Of a stretch of DNA of 64,000 bases, positions 47,398 to 55,924 are shown piece by piece (the stretch's first letter is position 1; every line of letters starts with the position of its first letter). This DNA is from Thalassoglobus sp. JC818 (GTDB taxonomy: Bacteria; Planctomycetota; Planctomycetia; Planctomycetales; Planctomycetaceae): positions 310,001 through 374,000 of the forward strand of contig NZ_JBFEFI010000002.1 in the NCBI RefSeq assembly GCF_040717535.1, in the 5' to 3' direction. Under the pieces are notes generated by a model. The model ran no database searches. It saw nothing but the letters and a program-made list of their open reading frames with translations, and had not been told where the DNA came from. The position numbers were made by a program, and so were the translations under genes.

Positions 47398-48822
47398 ATG
47401 AGTCACTACAGCCCCGCTTACAGCATCACCATCCGTCTTCGTTACTTTGATGTTCCAGGTGCACTGGGGAAAATTACATCTGCGATTGGAGACGCTGGAG
47501 GTTCGATCGGTGCTGTCGATATTGTGAACAGCCTCGACGGCACACTGACTCGCGACATCACCGTGCAGGCAACCGATGTCGAGCACGGGGAAAGCATCGT
47601 TGAAAAAGTGGACTCGCTGGATGGGGTCGAAGTCTCGAACGTTTCGGACCGGACTTTTCTGATGCACCTCGGCGGAAAGATCGAGGTTGTTTCCAAGGTT
47701 CCTGTCAAAACTCGTGACGACTTGTCGATGGCCTACACTCCCGGCGTCGCTCGTGTTTGTAAAGCGATTGAGTCGGACCCGGAAGCGTCCTTCAACCTGA
47801 CGATTCGTCGGAATACCGTCGCTGTCGTCAGTGATGGGTCAGCAGTGCTCGGATTAGGAAACATTGGCCCGCTCGCTGCAATGCCTGTTATGGAGGGGAA
47901 GGCGCTTCTGTTCAAGGAGTTTGGAGGAGTCGACGCATTTCCCATCTGCCTGCAAACACAGGATGTTGAGGAAATCATCCGCACCGTAAAGTATCTGGCT
48001 CCGTCATTCGGCGGGGTGAATCTCGAAGACATCTCATCCCCGCGATGTGTGGAAATTGAAGAACGCCTCCAGGAAGAAATCGATATCCCTGTCTTTCATG
48101 ATGATCAGCACGGGACCGCTGTCGTTGTCCTCGCTGCACTGAAGAACGCTCTGAAAGTCGTCAACAAGTCGATGGATGAGATTGAAGTCGTCATCAATGG
48201 AGCTGGAGCGGCTGGTGTCGCGATTGCCAAGCTGCTGACTTCAGTCGGAGTCGCCAACATGGTTGTCTGTGACAGCCAGGGCGCGATCTCACGCGGGCGG
48301 ACCGAATATGTGAATCCGCTCAAAGTCTGGCTCGCGGAACATACGAATCCGCAGAATCGATCGGGGTCGCTTTCCGAAGTCATTCGTGGAGCGGATCTCT
48401 TTGTCGGAGTTTCTGTTGCAGGGGCACTTCAGAAATCAGATGTTGAAGCGATGGCCGACGATGCGATTGTCTTTGCGCTCGCCAACCCTGATCCCGAGAT
48501 CTTGCCAGAGCATACTTCCGCAAACGTCAAAGTCATGGCGACAGGCCGCTCGGATTATCCGAACCAGATTAACAACGTGCTCTGTTTTCCGGGGCTCTTC
48601 CGCGGGCTGCTGGATGTCCGTGCTCGCAACATCAACGAAGAGATCAAGATCGCAGCTGCTGACGCCATTGCGAGCGTCATTTCCGAATCGGATCTTCACC
48701 CAGACTACATCATCCCGAGTGTCTTCGATCGCCGGGTCTCGACCGCTGTCGCTGAACAGGTTTCGAAAGTGGCCGTCGAATCAGGTGTGGCTCGACGCGG
48801 AAAACCATCGCCGCAAGCCTGA
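47398..48822 (+). CDS. ACT-domain NAD(P)-malic enzyme
   Basis: Malic enzyme (oxidative decarboxylation of malate to pyruvate) with a fused N-terminal ACT domain, 474 residues. The ACT domain (about 8-85) suggests allosteric control by an amino acid or other small ligand. The malic core shows YTPGVARVCKAI (Y113), VMEGKALLFKEF (K168), the metal site FHDDQHGTA and the NAD-binding loop VINGAGAAGVA. The core is of the short bacterial type without the phosphotransacetylase extension. ATG start with GAGGA five bases upstream. Closed by a hairpin terminator. Confidence 0.93.
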   Translation: MSHYSPAYSITIRLRYFDVPGALGKITSAIGDAGGSIGAVDIVNSLDGTLTRDITVQATDVEHGESIVEKVDSLDGVEVSNVSDRTFLMHLGGKIEVVSKVPVKTRDDLSMAYTPGVARVCKAIESDPEASFNLTIRRNTVAVVSDGSAVLGLGNIGPLAAMPVMEGKALLFKEFGGVDAFPICLQTQDVEEIIRTVKYLAPSFGGVNLEDISSPRCVEIEERLQEEIDIPVFHDDQHGTAVVVLAALKNALKVVNKSMDEIEVVINGAGAAGVAIAKLLTSVGVANMVVCDSQGAISRGRTEYVNPLKVWLAEHTNPQNRSGSLSEVIRGADLFVGVSVAGALQKSDVEAMADDAIVFALANPDPEILPEHTSANVKVMATGRSDYPNQINNVLCFPGLFRGLLDVRARNINEEIKIAAADAIASVISESDLHPDYIIPSVFDRRVSTAVAEQVSKVAVESGVARRGKPSPQA

Positions 48823-48860
48823 TATCTTCATCGAAGCGAAGAGCCTCAGAGCGAACTTGA

Positions 48861-48902
48861 AAAGAGCGGACAAAGGGGATTCTTTGTCCGCTCTTTAATT
48901 TG
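48861..48902 (+). terminator. Probable terminator after the malic enzyme gene
   Basis: A perfect 15-bp stem (AAAGAGCGGACAAAG against CTTTGTCCGCTCTTT) with a 6-base loop is followed by AATTTG. The T tail is weak. Confidence 0.75.
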
Positions 48903-49019
48903 TTGCTGAGCTTGTTTCACAAACACTTTTCGTCGTGAACAAACCTTGGAGTGAATCTCGCAGCGACGTCTCGTCTGAAACGCGAGAGGCTACGTCGATT
49001 CTCGTTGCATGGTTGCACT

Positions 49020-49067
49020 TAGAGCAGTTTGAGATTTGATTTGCACAGGAAATGACTACTCGCTTTA
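49020..49067 (-). repeat. Short inverted-repeat element, copy D (48 bp, TA-flanked)
   Basis: Read on the minus strand it begins in the TAA stop codon of the 72-residue gene (TAAAGCGAGTAGTC), continues TTTCCTGTGCA as in copy A (TTTCCTGCGCA), and ends CAAACTGCTCTA, matching the far end of copy A (AAAACTGCTCTG). The middle of the longer copies is missing. A TA dinucleotide bounds both ends. Confidence 0.7.
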
Positions 49068-49283
49068 GCGGCGACGTTTTTGTGCTGCTTTGAGTCCTTT
49101 GGCGACGAGGTCCATTGCTTCAGCTGCGGGATAGTCTTCGAGGACATCGAAAAAGCATGCGAGGACACGTTTGGTCTCTGCGGCATTGATCTGCAGCTTG
49201 GCAGTGTCTGCCTTACGTGAGACCTGATCATAAATGTCGGTCAGAGTCGGAGCCTTCTTTGCAGAAGCAGCTTTCTTCGCCAT
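49065..49283 (-). CDS. Small basic hypothetical protein
   Basis: Protein of 72 residues with a Lys/Ala-rich N-terminus (MAKKAASAKKAPTLTD), a helical middle (ETKRVLACFFDVLEDYP) and an Arg-rich tail. The ATG at 49283 is preceded by AAGGA. The composition and start signal support a real gene; the Lys/Ala start recalls small nucleic-acid-binding proteins, but no family is recognised. Its TAA stop is the edge of the 48-bp repeat element. Confidence 0.65.
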   Translation of the reverse strand: MAKKAASAKKAPTLTDIYDQVSRKADTAKLQINAAETKRVLACFFDVLEDYPAAEAMDLVAKGLKAAQKRRR

Positions 49284-49640
49284 TGGTCTTTTCCTTCATG
49301 GAGACGCGCCGCGATTCTCCTGCTCACACGCCATGCGAATTCAGTTCTGAGATCCACTCATCAGGATGCTCACGGAGACAGGAAAACTTTCACGGCTGGG
49401 GTTCGACGAACTCGAACCATAACAGACCGATGAGTGAACTCACACCCTGAGACTATTTCGGCAACGTCAGCGATGAAATTCAAAGTGAATGTTCCGTCGG
49501 TGTAAGTGTCTCACTAAATGCAAAACCGGGACAGCCATCGAGTGATAGCTGCCCCGGTCGATTGATACTCAGTTCACGAGTCAGTCAGGTTTGAACCTTT
49601 TGTCGCCTGAGCGAGATGACTCGTGAAGTCGTTAAGACTT
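49284..49640. other. Intergenic region with a minus-strand hairpin
   Basis: No gene seen. It separates the 72-residue gene from the upstream 562-residue secreted protein gene, both on the minus strand, and contains the hairpin at 49521-49558. Confidence 0.5.
49521..49558 (-). terminator. Probable terminator of the 562-residue secreted protein gene
   Basis: On the minus strand ACCGGGGCAGC pairs with GCTGTCCCGGT (11 bp, one mismatch) around a 12-base loop; the stem runs directly into TTTTG. It lies about 80 bases after the stop at 49641. Confidence 0.65.
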
Positions 49641-51329
49641 TTAGAACTGCTGGCCAGCTGCCAATGGTGCGAACAACATGACGAGCTTGGCAATGTTCTG
49701 CATCTGAGCGACTGGCAAATCTGTTCGACATCGAGCAGAACGTCCTTCCGCTGCCAGGGCAGTTCCGATGTAGGACTGAGTCAGGTAGAGGTTGTCGATC
49801 ATTTGGGCATCGAAGGGCATCGGTGGCAAACCTTCGACTGTAGAAACTGCCTTCATGATCCCCGCGACTCCGCTCGCGACATCGACGAAGAGAATCGCGT
49901 TGACCTCTTCCATCAAGTTCTCGCGGCTCTCAGCAAGACCGTTTTCCCGGCCAGCCTGATAGTTCTTTAAGAACTGTTCCGCTCCATCTTTGCCGCCTCC
50001 CATGATGGTCAGGTAAGCATCATCGAGATAAACGACGCGAGACTGAATTCCATCCGGTCCAAACATGACCTTCTGAAGTTGTTCCTGCATTTCGACACCC
50101 GGTTGGGATGGATCGTATTCCTGTTCGATCGAGATGACGTCCGCTTTGTGGTCGCCGAATGTCTCGCCATCTTCATCGATCGTCGATGTTTGTGTCACTC
50201 CTGGAAATTCAATGTCGTTCATGGCGACAATGCTCTCTCGCATGTACGTCTTGAATTTGTCCATTGGATCAGCGTGAGCAATACCGGCTGCCTGAATCAT
50301 TCCGTTGGCGGAGTCGCCGATCGTCACGCTGGCTGCCATCGAACCCATTTCCACGCTATCGAGCTGATCGATGACTGCTTCGATTTTCTCGCGTGATTCT
50401 TCGTCGTCGGACATTCCAGCACTCAGGCCAACTCCCCAGCGAGTCAATTCTTTGACCCCATTGTTCAGCCCGTAATAAGCAGCTGCACCTTTGGGAAGCT
50501 TTGAAAGTTCAGCGATCGGAGAAGTCGGGAGGTTTTCGAGGAACTTGGCTGAGTCTGTTCCGCTTTTGAACTCGGCGAGTTCTTCGATTCGGATTCCTTT
50601 TTGATCCAACGACACTGCAACAGAAAATGCATCTGCATCTCTCACAGCCTGGAAGAAGGTTTCCACCATCGTTCCGTACATCTCAATGACTGGACCAATA
50701 TTGACTCCAGAGTTCTGTGGAATCGCAAAACGCAAGTTGTTGAGTTGTTCGAGAACTTCTTCGTAGCCAGTTTCAATTTCCTCAGAGTAGACCTGAGTCA
50801 GATGGTCGGCGTTGACGAAGATTCCCAGCTCACCTTGAGCGAGAACTTTTGCAATCGGTTCAGCCATCGCTGCGTGGACCGAGTCGTCTCCAGTCGCTGC
50901 TTCGGGCAAATCGCCTTTGTCGGTGTAGAAGACCCAATCGCCTTCAACTCTGGATTGCACATTGTCACCCAGTGCTCCAACCAGATCGCCTGTTTCAATT
51001 GCCGGAATCGCGAAGACGACCAGCGGCTCAGCTCGTCCTTGGGAGTGAACTGTCATGTACCAGCTTCTGGTCATGTCGACACCGGTGAGGGTCCGGTTCG
51101 AAATCGCTCGGCCGAGATTCTCAACAACAGCAGCCCGCGCCATCTCTCCCAATCCTGGCTGAACAGCGTCGACGAGCGCGACCACGCTTTCAACCGTTTT
51201 GTCCGGTTCATTCAGTCGGACGACGATGTCCACATCTTTCGAAGTGGAAGTGAGTGGAGCGTCCTGAGCAGCCGCAGTTAATGAGAGGCTGAGGACGAAG
51301 ACGGGAATGCATCTCAGTGTTCGCAACAT
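49641..51329 (-). CDS. Secreted protein of unknown function
   Basis: Exported protein of 562 residues. The ATG at 51329 gives a signal peptide (MLRTLRCIPVFVLSLSLTAA, then AQDAPL); the longer frame to 51422 would bury it. The chain is soluble and of mixed alpha/beta type, with stretches such as LPKGAAAYYGLNNGVKELT and LNEPDKTVESVVALVDAVQPG. No catalytic motif is visible. I do not recognise the family; similar proteins in Planctomycetes are annotated as hypothetical. It ends with a probable terminator. Confidence 0.75.
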   Translation of the reverse strand: MLRTLRCIPVFVLSLSLTAAAQDAPLTSTSKDVDIVVRLNEPDKTVESVVALVDAVQPGLGEMARAAVVENLGRAISNRTLTGVDMTRSWYMTVHSQGRAEPLVVFAIPAIETGDLVGALGDNVQSRVEGDWVFYTDKGDLPEAATGDDSVHAAMAEPIAKVLAQGELGIFVNADHLTQVYSEEIETGYEEVLEQLNNLRFAIPQNSGVNIGPVIEMYGTMVETFFQAVRDADAFSVAVSLDQKGIRIEELAEFKSGTDSAKFLENLPTSPIAELSKLPKGAAAYYGLNNGVKELTRWGVGLSAGMSDDEESREKIEAVIDQLDSVEMGSMAASVTIGDSANGMIQAAGIAHADPMDKFKTYMRESIVAMNDIEFPGVTQTSTIDEDGETFGDHKADVISIEQEYDPSQPGVEMQEQLQKVMFGPDGIQSRVVYLDDAYLTIMGGGKDGAEQFLKNYQAGRENGLAESRENLMEEVNAILFVDVASGVAGIMKAVSTVEGLPPMPFDAQMIDNLYLTQSYIGTALAAEGRSARCRTDLPVAQMQNIAKLVMLFAPLAAGQQF

Positions 51330-51734
51330 GTGATCAATTCTTCGCAAGAGAGTGAGAACTGACTGAGAGAACTCACAGCCAGAGTTGGGTACGAAAATGG
51401 CATCGTCAACCTGAGGAAACATCGTTCGTAAGTCCCAGTGTCAGCATTCAGTACCAGCATCCGGTTCCGATATTCATTGGCTTCTCAATTCCACCCATGA
51501 AATGTCTGACAGGAACGATGTTTTTTACCGTTGTCGCCTGAACAGTCCAATAAGTCAACTGGAGCTTATGAGACGCTCCGAAGATTCTGTTCAAACGAGT
51601 TCTGAGTCGCTTTGGATCGAAAATTATGATTGATCCTCGCAAATTTTTATACTTTTTGTTGCTCGCCCAGAAAGCCCATTTTACCATGGAGCGGCTTTTG
51701 ACGTCATGATCACAAACTTCCTAAGGAAATCCTA
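51330..51734. other. Divergent intergenic region
   Basis: No gene seen. It is the promoter region for the 562-residue secreted protein and the Cys-rich protein; AAGGAA about 7 bases before 51735 is the ribosome-binding site of the latter. Confidence 0.5.
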
Positions 51735-52208
51735 ATGTCACGATTCTTGTTCGGACTGGCATGCACGGCCCTCTGCATGTCAGCAATGTCGATGTCTGCC
51801 AGCGAGGCTTATGCAGGCGGCGGGTTTTTCTCCGCATACGGATTCAACGGAGGCGGCTGCTACTCGACTTATCAGTCGTACTCTTCCGTCGACTACGCTC
51901 CTTATTCCTACAACTACAATCCTGTCAATTACGCATTCGCTCCATACGCTGGTGGATGCAATACCGCTCCGATTTCCAGCGGACCTTGCGATACCTGCAC
52001 TCCTGCTCCAACATGCTCATCGCACTGCACCTCTTACTGTCCCGGAACATTTGGCAAGCACCACAAGGGATGTGGCTATCGTAACGGCTGCGGATACGGT
52101 CACGGATGTGGACTTCTCGGTCCATTCTGCCCGTTCAAACGAGCGAGTTATTCCGATTGTGGGACGTGCGGCAGCTTCGGATATTCAGGCGGCTGCTGCG
52201 GCTGGTAG
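51735..52208 (+). CDS. Small secreted Cys/Gly/Tyr-rich protein
   Basis: Protein of 157 residues with a signal peptide (MSRFLFGLACTALCMSAMSM, then SASEAYA). The mature chain is Gly/Tyr/Ser-rich and has 15 Cys, many in GC or CxxC steps (CDTCTPAPTC, GCGYRNGCGYGHGCG, DCGTCG). This suggests a disulfide-rich surface or structural protein. No family is recognised. The start has AAGGAA at good spacing. A strong terminator follows. Confidence 0.75.
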   Translation: MSRFLFGLACTALCMSAMSMSASEAYAGGGFFSAYGFNGGGCYSTYQSYSSVDYAPYSYNYNPVNYAFAPYAGGCNTAPISSGPCDTCTPAPTCSSHCTSYCPGTFGKHHKGCGYRNGCGYGHGCGLLGPFCPFKRASYSDCGTCGSFGYSGGCCGW

Positions 52209-52261
52209 TTTCTCACTGGAAATTCGATTTGCCAGCGGCTACCATCAGAACTGGTTGATCC

Positions 52262-52309
52262 AAAGGCTGTGATGTTGTGGAGCGCTCCCAAACATTGCAG
52301 CCTTTTTTT
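52262..52309 (+). terminator. Intrinsic terminator after the Cys-rich protein gene
   Basis: AAAGGCTGTGATGTT pairs with AACATTGCAGCCTTT (15 bp, two wobble pairs) and runs into seven T. It overlaps the longest possible aroB frame, which argues for the later aroB start. Confidence 0.88.
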
Positions 52310-52390
52310 CTTGCGCTCAACGCTACACAATCAGCGTGTTGCGTGGTCTTTCGCAAATCAAATACCCCCCAGGCTGAAGAGGAATACACG

Positions 52391-53539
52391 GTGTCCGCAG
52401 GCAGTGAACAGAATGAGTCCCAAAATGTCCACGTTCGCTTGGGAGACCGCAGCTACGATATTGTCATCGGAAATGGAATTCTGCCGCAGGTTGAGGAACT
52501 GGTTTCAAGCTGGCTTCACCTCGATTCCTCAACCAAGGGAACGCGAACCGTTCTAATTGTGACAGACTCGAACGTGGTTGACTGGGCCAAACGTGTTCAG
52601 AGTTCATTCGATGCTTCCGGTTGGAAGTCTCGAGTCTTTGAGTTCGCCGCTGGTGAGAGTTCCAAGAAGATTTCGACGATCGTCGAAGCTTGGGACGCAC
52701 TCGTCGATTTTCAGGCAGACCGCCGGACTGTTGTGATCTCCGTCGGTGGGGGAGTTGTTGGAGATGCTGGCGGATTCATCGCAGCGACTTACGCTCGCGG
52801 AATTCCGTTCATTCAGGTTCCGACCACGCTCTTGGCCACGGTCGACAGTGCCGTTGGTGGGAAGGTCGGGATCAATCATCCGAAAGCGAAGAATCTTATC
52901 GGAGCTTTCCATCAGCCGTGCGGAGTGGTGATCGATACGGAAACACTCAGCACTCTTCCGGATCGCGAGTATCGATCCGGATTGGCGGAAGTGGTCAAGT
53001 ATGGCGTCATTCTCGATGAAGAGTTCTTTTCTTTCCTTGAACAGAATATTCACTCGCTGAATGAACGTGCTTCGAATGTTCTTAGAATGGCCATCGCTCG
53101 AAGCTGTGAGCTGAAAGCCAAAGTTGTGGAAGAAGACGAATTCGAGACAACCGGCTTACGGGCGATTCTCAACTACGGTCACACCTTCGCCCACGCTTTC
53201 GAAGCTCTCGCTGGCTATGGGGAACTGCTTCACGGCGAAGCGGTTTCGATCGGGATGGTCTACGCAAGTCGTCTCGCTGAGAAATGCGGACGCATCGAAC
53301 AACCAGAGACCGAAAAGCAGGTCCATCTCCTCGAATCACTTCACTTGCCGACGAATCTCTCTTCTCCCGAGTCGATCAGTTTAACGGACGTCATCGACAG
53401 AATGCGTCTCGACAAAAAGACCGTCGGCGGGCGCTTGCGATTCATTCTTCCGACCCGAATTGGACACGTCGAACTGATCGATGATGTCGACGAAACGCTT
53501 GTGATCGAAACGCTTCGCGAGGGAGGCCTCTCGGAGTAA
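52391..53539 (+). CDS. aroB: 3-dehydroquinate synthase
   Basis: Second enzyme of the shikimate pathway, converting DAHP to 3-dehydroquinate with NAD+ and a divalent metal; cytoplasmic. The NAD region is SVGGGVVGDAGGF, followed by VPTTLLATVDSAVGGKVG. Metal ligands are E200 (SGLAEVVKYG), H264 (NYGHTFAHAF) and H281 (LLHGEAVSIG). I start at the GTG at 52391 (382 residues) because GAGGA lies upstream and the longer frame (GTG at 52277) runs through the terminator of the preceding gene. A degenerate AroD/AroE-like gene follows two genes downstream, so the locus looks like a shikimate cluster. Confidence 0.94.
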   Translation: MSAGSEQNESQNVHVRLGDRSYDIVIGNGILPQVEELVSSWLHLDSSTKGTRTVLIVTDSNVVDWAKRVQSSFDASGWKSRVFEFAAGESSKKISTIVEAWDALVDFQADRRTVVISVGGGVVGDAGGFIAATYARGIPFIQVPTTLLATVDSAVGGKVGINHPKAKNLIGAFHQPCGVVIDTETLSTLPDREYRSGLAEVVKYGVILDEEFFSFLEQNIHSLNERASNVLRMAIARSCELKAKVVEEDEFETTGLRAILNYGHTFAHAFEALAGYGELLHGEAVSIGMVYASRLAEKCGRIEQPETEKQVHLLESLHLPTNLSSPESISLTDVIDRMRLDKKTVGGRLRFILPTRIGHVELIDDVDETLVIETLREGGLSE

Positions 53540-53582
53540 ACGGATAGCGACTCTCATCACTCTTGAACTGAGGTGTGCGGCC

Positions 53583-54122
53583 ATGGAGTCACTGAAGATC
53601 GTACTACTTGCCATTCTCGCGAGTGTGATCTACGGCATCGTTCACGATCAAATCACAGCCCGCATTTGTGTTGAGTATTTTACGATCGGCCATCCCGATA
53701 TTTTCGGAACAGACGATCCGACGCTGCTTGGATTGGGCTGGGGAGTCATCGCGACATGGTGGGTCGGTGCCGGGCTGGGAGTGGTCTTGGTAATCGCTTC
53801 AAGAGTTGGTCAACGGCCGAAGCGGACAGCCCGCGAACTGGTTCGCCTGATTGCCGTCCTGATGGTTGTGTGTGGTTTGACTGCAGCATGTGCAGGTTTG
53901 ATGGGCTATTTCTTTGCAAAATCCGGTTCGGTCTATCTCGTCGGATCGATTGCCCGAAGAGTGCCAGCTGAGAGCCACAACCGGTTCATCGCCGACCTTT
54001 GGGCTCACTCAGCGAGTTATCTCTCCGGGACCGTGGGTGGACTTCTGCTCGCTTTCAGAATTTGGAAGTCTCGGAAGCTCATGGAATCTGAGACAGTCGT
54101 TGAAGAAGTCGCCACTGCTTGA
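53583..54122 (+). CDS. Membrane protein of unknown function
   Basis: Protein of 179 residues with about four transmembrane helices (about 4-23, 50-72, 88-112 and 145-162). The first loop contains the conserved-looking segment HDQITARICVEYFTIGHP, and the last loop RRVPAESHNRFIADLWAHSAS. I have the impression that this pattern occurs in conserved hypothetical membrane proteins of several phyla, but function is unknown. It starts 43 bases after aroB on the same strand and may be co-transcribed. Confidence 0.75.
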   Translation: MESLKIVLLAILASVIYGIVHDQITARICVEYFTIGHPDIFGTDDPTLLGLGWGVIATWWVGAGLGVVLVIASRVGQRPKRTARELVRLIAVLMVVCGLTAACAGLMGYFFAKSGSVYLVGSIARRVPAESHNRFIADLWAHSASYLSGTVGGLLLAFRIWKSRKLMESETVVEEVATA

Positions 54123-54220
54123 GAACATCGATCGTTTTTACTGATCGAGCGATTCCTGAAATGTTCAGATGGGACAACGGTGAATCGTTACGCTAATCTG
54201 TTCAATGACTTCTGACACTC

Positions 54221-54326
54221 GAGAGCATCATCCTTCCAGAAACGCAGCGACTCGCACAAGCAAGCTCTGCATTCATTGGCAGGTTCACGTTCATTCGAGT
54301 GCGGAAAAGCGATGAAAATGGTTCAG
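54221..54326 (-). repeat. Degenerate copy C of the inverted-repeat element
   Basis: On the plus strand AGAGCA (54222), CTCGCACAAGCAAGC (54251) and CGAGTGCG (54296) appear at exactly the same offsets as AGAGCA, CTCGCACGAGCAAGC and CGAGTGCG in copy A. The intervening bases are poorly conserved. This is a decayed or distant member. Confidence 0.45.
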
Positions 54327-54378
54327 GCTGACCGCATCCCTGCTCGCTCCGTGAGTGCCATTTATTGAGGACATTGAA

Positions 54379-55830
54379 GTGATCTGTATCACCGTCACCC
54401 CTTCATCACGAACGTTGGCCAAAGCTGATCTTCTGAACGCCGCGCGGCACGGTGACATTATCGAGTTGTGCCTCGATCACTTCAGCAAAGACCCCGACAT
54501 TGAAGATCTCATCAGTGCTGTCGACAAGCCCATTGTTGTCTCCTGCCGACGGAAACAGGATGGAGGTCAATGGGAAGGGACGGAAGAAGACCGGCTGCTG
54601 CTGCTGCGTCGTGCGATTGCAGCAGGTCCTGCTTACATTGAGTTGGATCTCGATATCGCGAACGATGTGCCCCGCTTTGGATCGACTCAACGGGTGATCA
54701 GCTTCACACGTCTTGATCGACCGGAGACGGATATCGACAGAATCTTCGACGACGCAGCCAACGCTCGTGCCGACATCGTCAAATTCACATGGCCAACGCC
54801 AACGCTCGGAGCTGCGTGGCCGTTGCTTGTTGCTGTCAGTCAAAAGAGAAGATTGCCAGTCGTGGGGATGGGATTGGGGCGACCGGAATTAACGTTCTCG
54901 CTTCTCGGACTCCGCTACGGTTCTCCGTGGATCTACGCAGCGCTCGAAAAGGGAATGGAAGCACACGATGGTCAGGCCACCGTATTTGAGTTGAACGACA
55001 CCTACCATGCTTCCGACATCGATTCGAAAACTCGCTTCATCGCTGTGTCAGGATTTGGCGAGTCCCAGACTTTGACCACTCGCGTTCTCAATGCAGCTTT
55101 CAAAGAACTTGACATGAATGTGCGGTGTTTGCCGATCGAGCTTGAAGACGTTAGTGATCTGAAGCGGATGCTCGACATTCTGAAAATTCGAGCCATCATC
55201 GTCGGGAATCAACACGGCTCGGCCATTCTCGATCTCGCCGATCATGTGGACGCACACGACTCCGAGAGCGGTTACCTCAACCTGCTCCTCAAACGCGATA
55301 ACGGTTGGCACGGTTACAACACACTTTGGAGAAGCGGGCTGAAAGCACTCGAATCAGTGATTTCAGAGACCGGCAAGTCGCTGTCGAAAATGAATCTGCT
55401 CGTCATCGGCAACGGAGGAATTGCTGACTCGATTGTCTACGCGCTCACGCGTCGGGAAGGGATGGTGAGCGTGTGCGGTCCGAAGGACAAACTCGCCCAG
55501 CAGACAGCTCAGAAGAATTCCTGTCGCTTCGTCCCCTATCAGAATCTCTACGAGACGTTGGCCGACGTGATCATCATCGCTGACCCGAACATCTCGATGG
55601 GGTCTCAGCACGGGCAGATCAATCCATCGGTCATCAAAGCGGACATGACCATGCTCGACGTCAGTGATCTTCCCTTTGAAACTGAGTTCATGGCCGAAGC
55701 CAGAGAGCGCGGCGCTCACACAATCAACACTGCCGGGATTTACACACAACTTCTCGAAGCGCAGTTCAAAGCGATCTCAGGAAAAGACTTGCCTGAGTCC
55801 GCGTTCCTCAAAGGTCTCAGTGAATCCTGA
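54379..55830 (+). CDS. Bifunctional AroD/AroE-like protein with altered active sites
   Basis: Fusion of a type I 3-dehydroquinate dehydratase-like domain (about 1-215) and a shikimate dehydrogenase-like domain (about 220-483). GTG start at 54379 with GAGGA seven bases upstream. In the first domain the Schiff-base lysine is kept (K135 in IVKFTWPT) and E29 is kept (IIELCLD), but the catalytic His is Thr (T110, ISFTRLD against the usual SxHDF), the Arg of ELRLD is Cys, and the late SR pair is missing. In the second domain the catalytic Lys (usually VTIPHK) is absent from IIVGNQHGSA, and the Asp of NTD is Leu (L316 in YNTLW). A Rossmann-like GNGGIAD remains. It lies downstream of aroB. It may be a lineage-specific functional variant, or a pseudoenzyme. 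Confidence 0.85.
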   Translation: MICITVTPSSRTLAKADLLNAARHGDIIELCLDHFSKDPDIEDLISAVDKPIVVSCRRKQDGGQWEGTEEDRLLLLRRAIAAGPAYIELDLDIANDVPRFGSTQRVISFTRLDRPETDIDRIFDDAANARADIVKFTWPTPTLGAAWPLLVAVSQKRRLPVVGMGLGRPELTFSLLGLRYGSPWIYAALEKGMEAHDGQATVFELNDTYHASDIDSKTRFIAVSGFGESQTLTTRVLNAAFKELDMNVRCLPIELEDVSDLKRMLDILKIRAIIVGNQHGSAILDLADHVDAHDSESGYLNLLLKRDNGWHGYNTLWRSGLKALESVISETGKSLSKMNLLVIGNGGIADSIVYALTRREGMVSVCGPKDKLAQQTAQKNSCRFVPYQNLYETLADVIIIADPNISMGSQHGQINPSVIKADMTMLDVSDLPFETEFMAEARERGAHTINTAGIYTQLLEAQFKAISGKDLPESAFLKGLSES

Positions 55831-55846
55831 ATCAGTGAATCCTGAA
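55817..55846. repeat. 15-bp perfect tandem duplication at the stop of the AroD/AroE-like gene
   Basis: TCAGTGAATCCTGAA occurs twice in direct succession (55817-55831 and 55832-55846). The first copy contains the TGA stop. Confidence 0.9.
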
Positions 55847-55924
55847 AACGTTCACTCGTTTCGCACATCGGAATTCGCGAAACTCACTTCTCGAAGTCAC
55901 TCGCTCGATGACTCCCGCAACTGA

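Noticed and set aside
54125-54155. Possible terminator after the aroB-linked membrane protein gene
   Set aside because: The arms around CGATCG...TGATCG are short and imperfect, and the T run lies in the loop, not after the stem.
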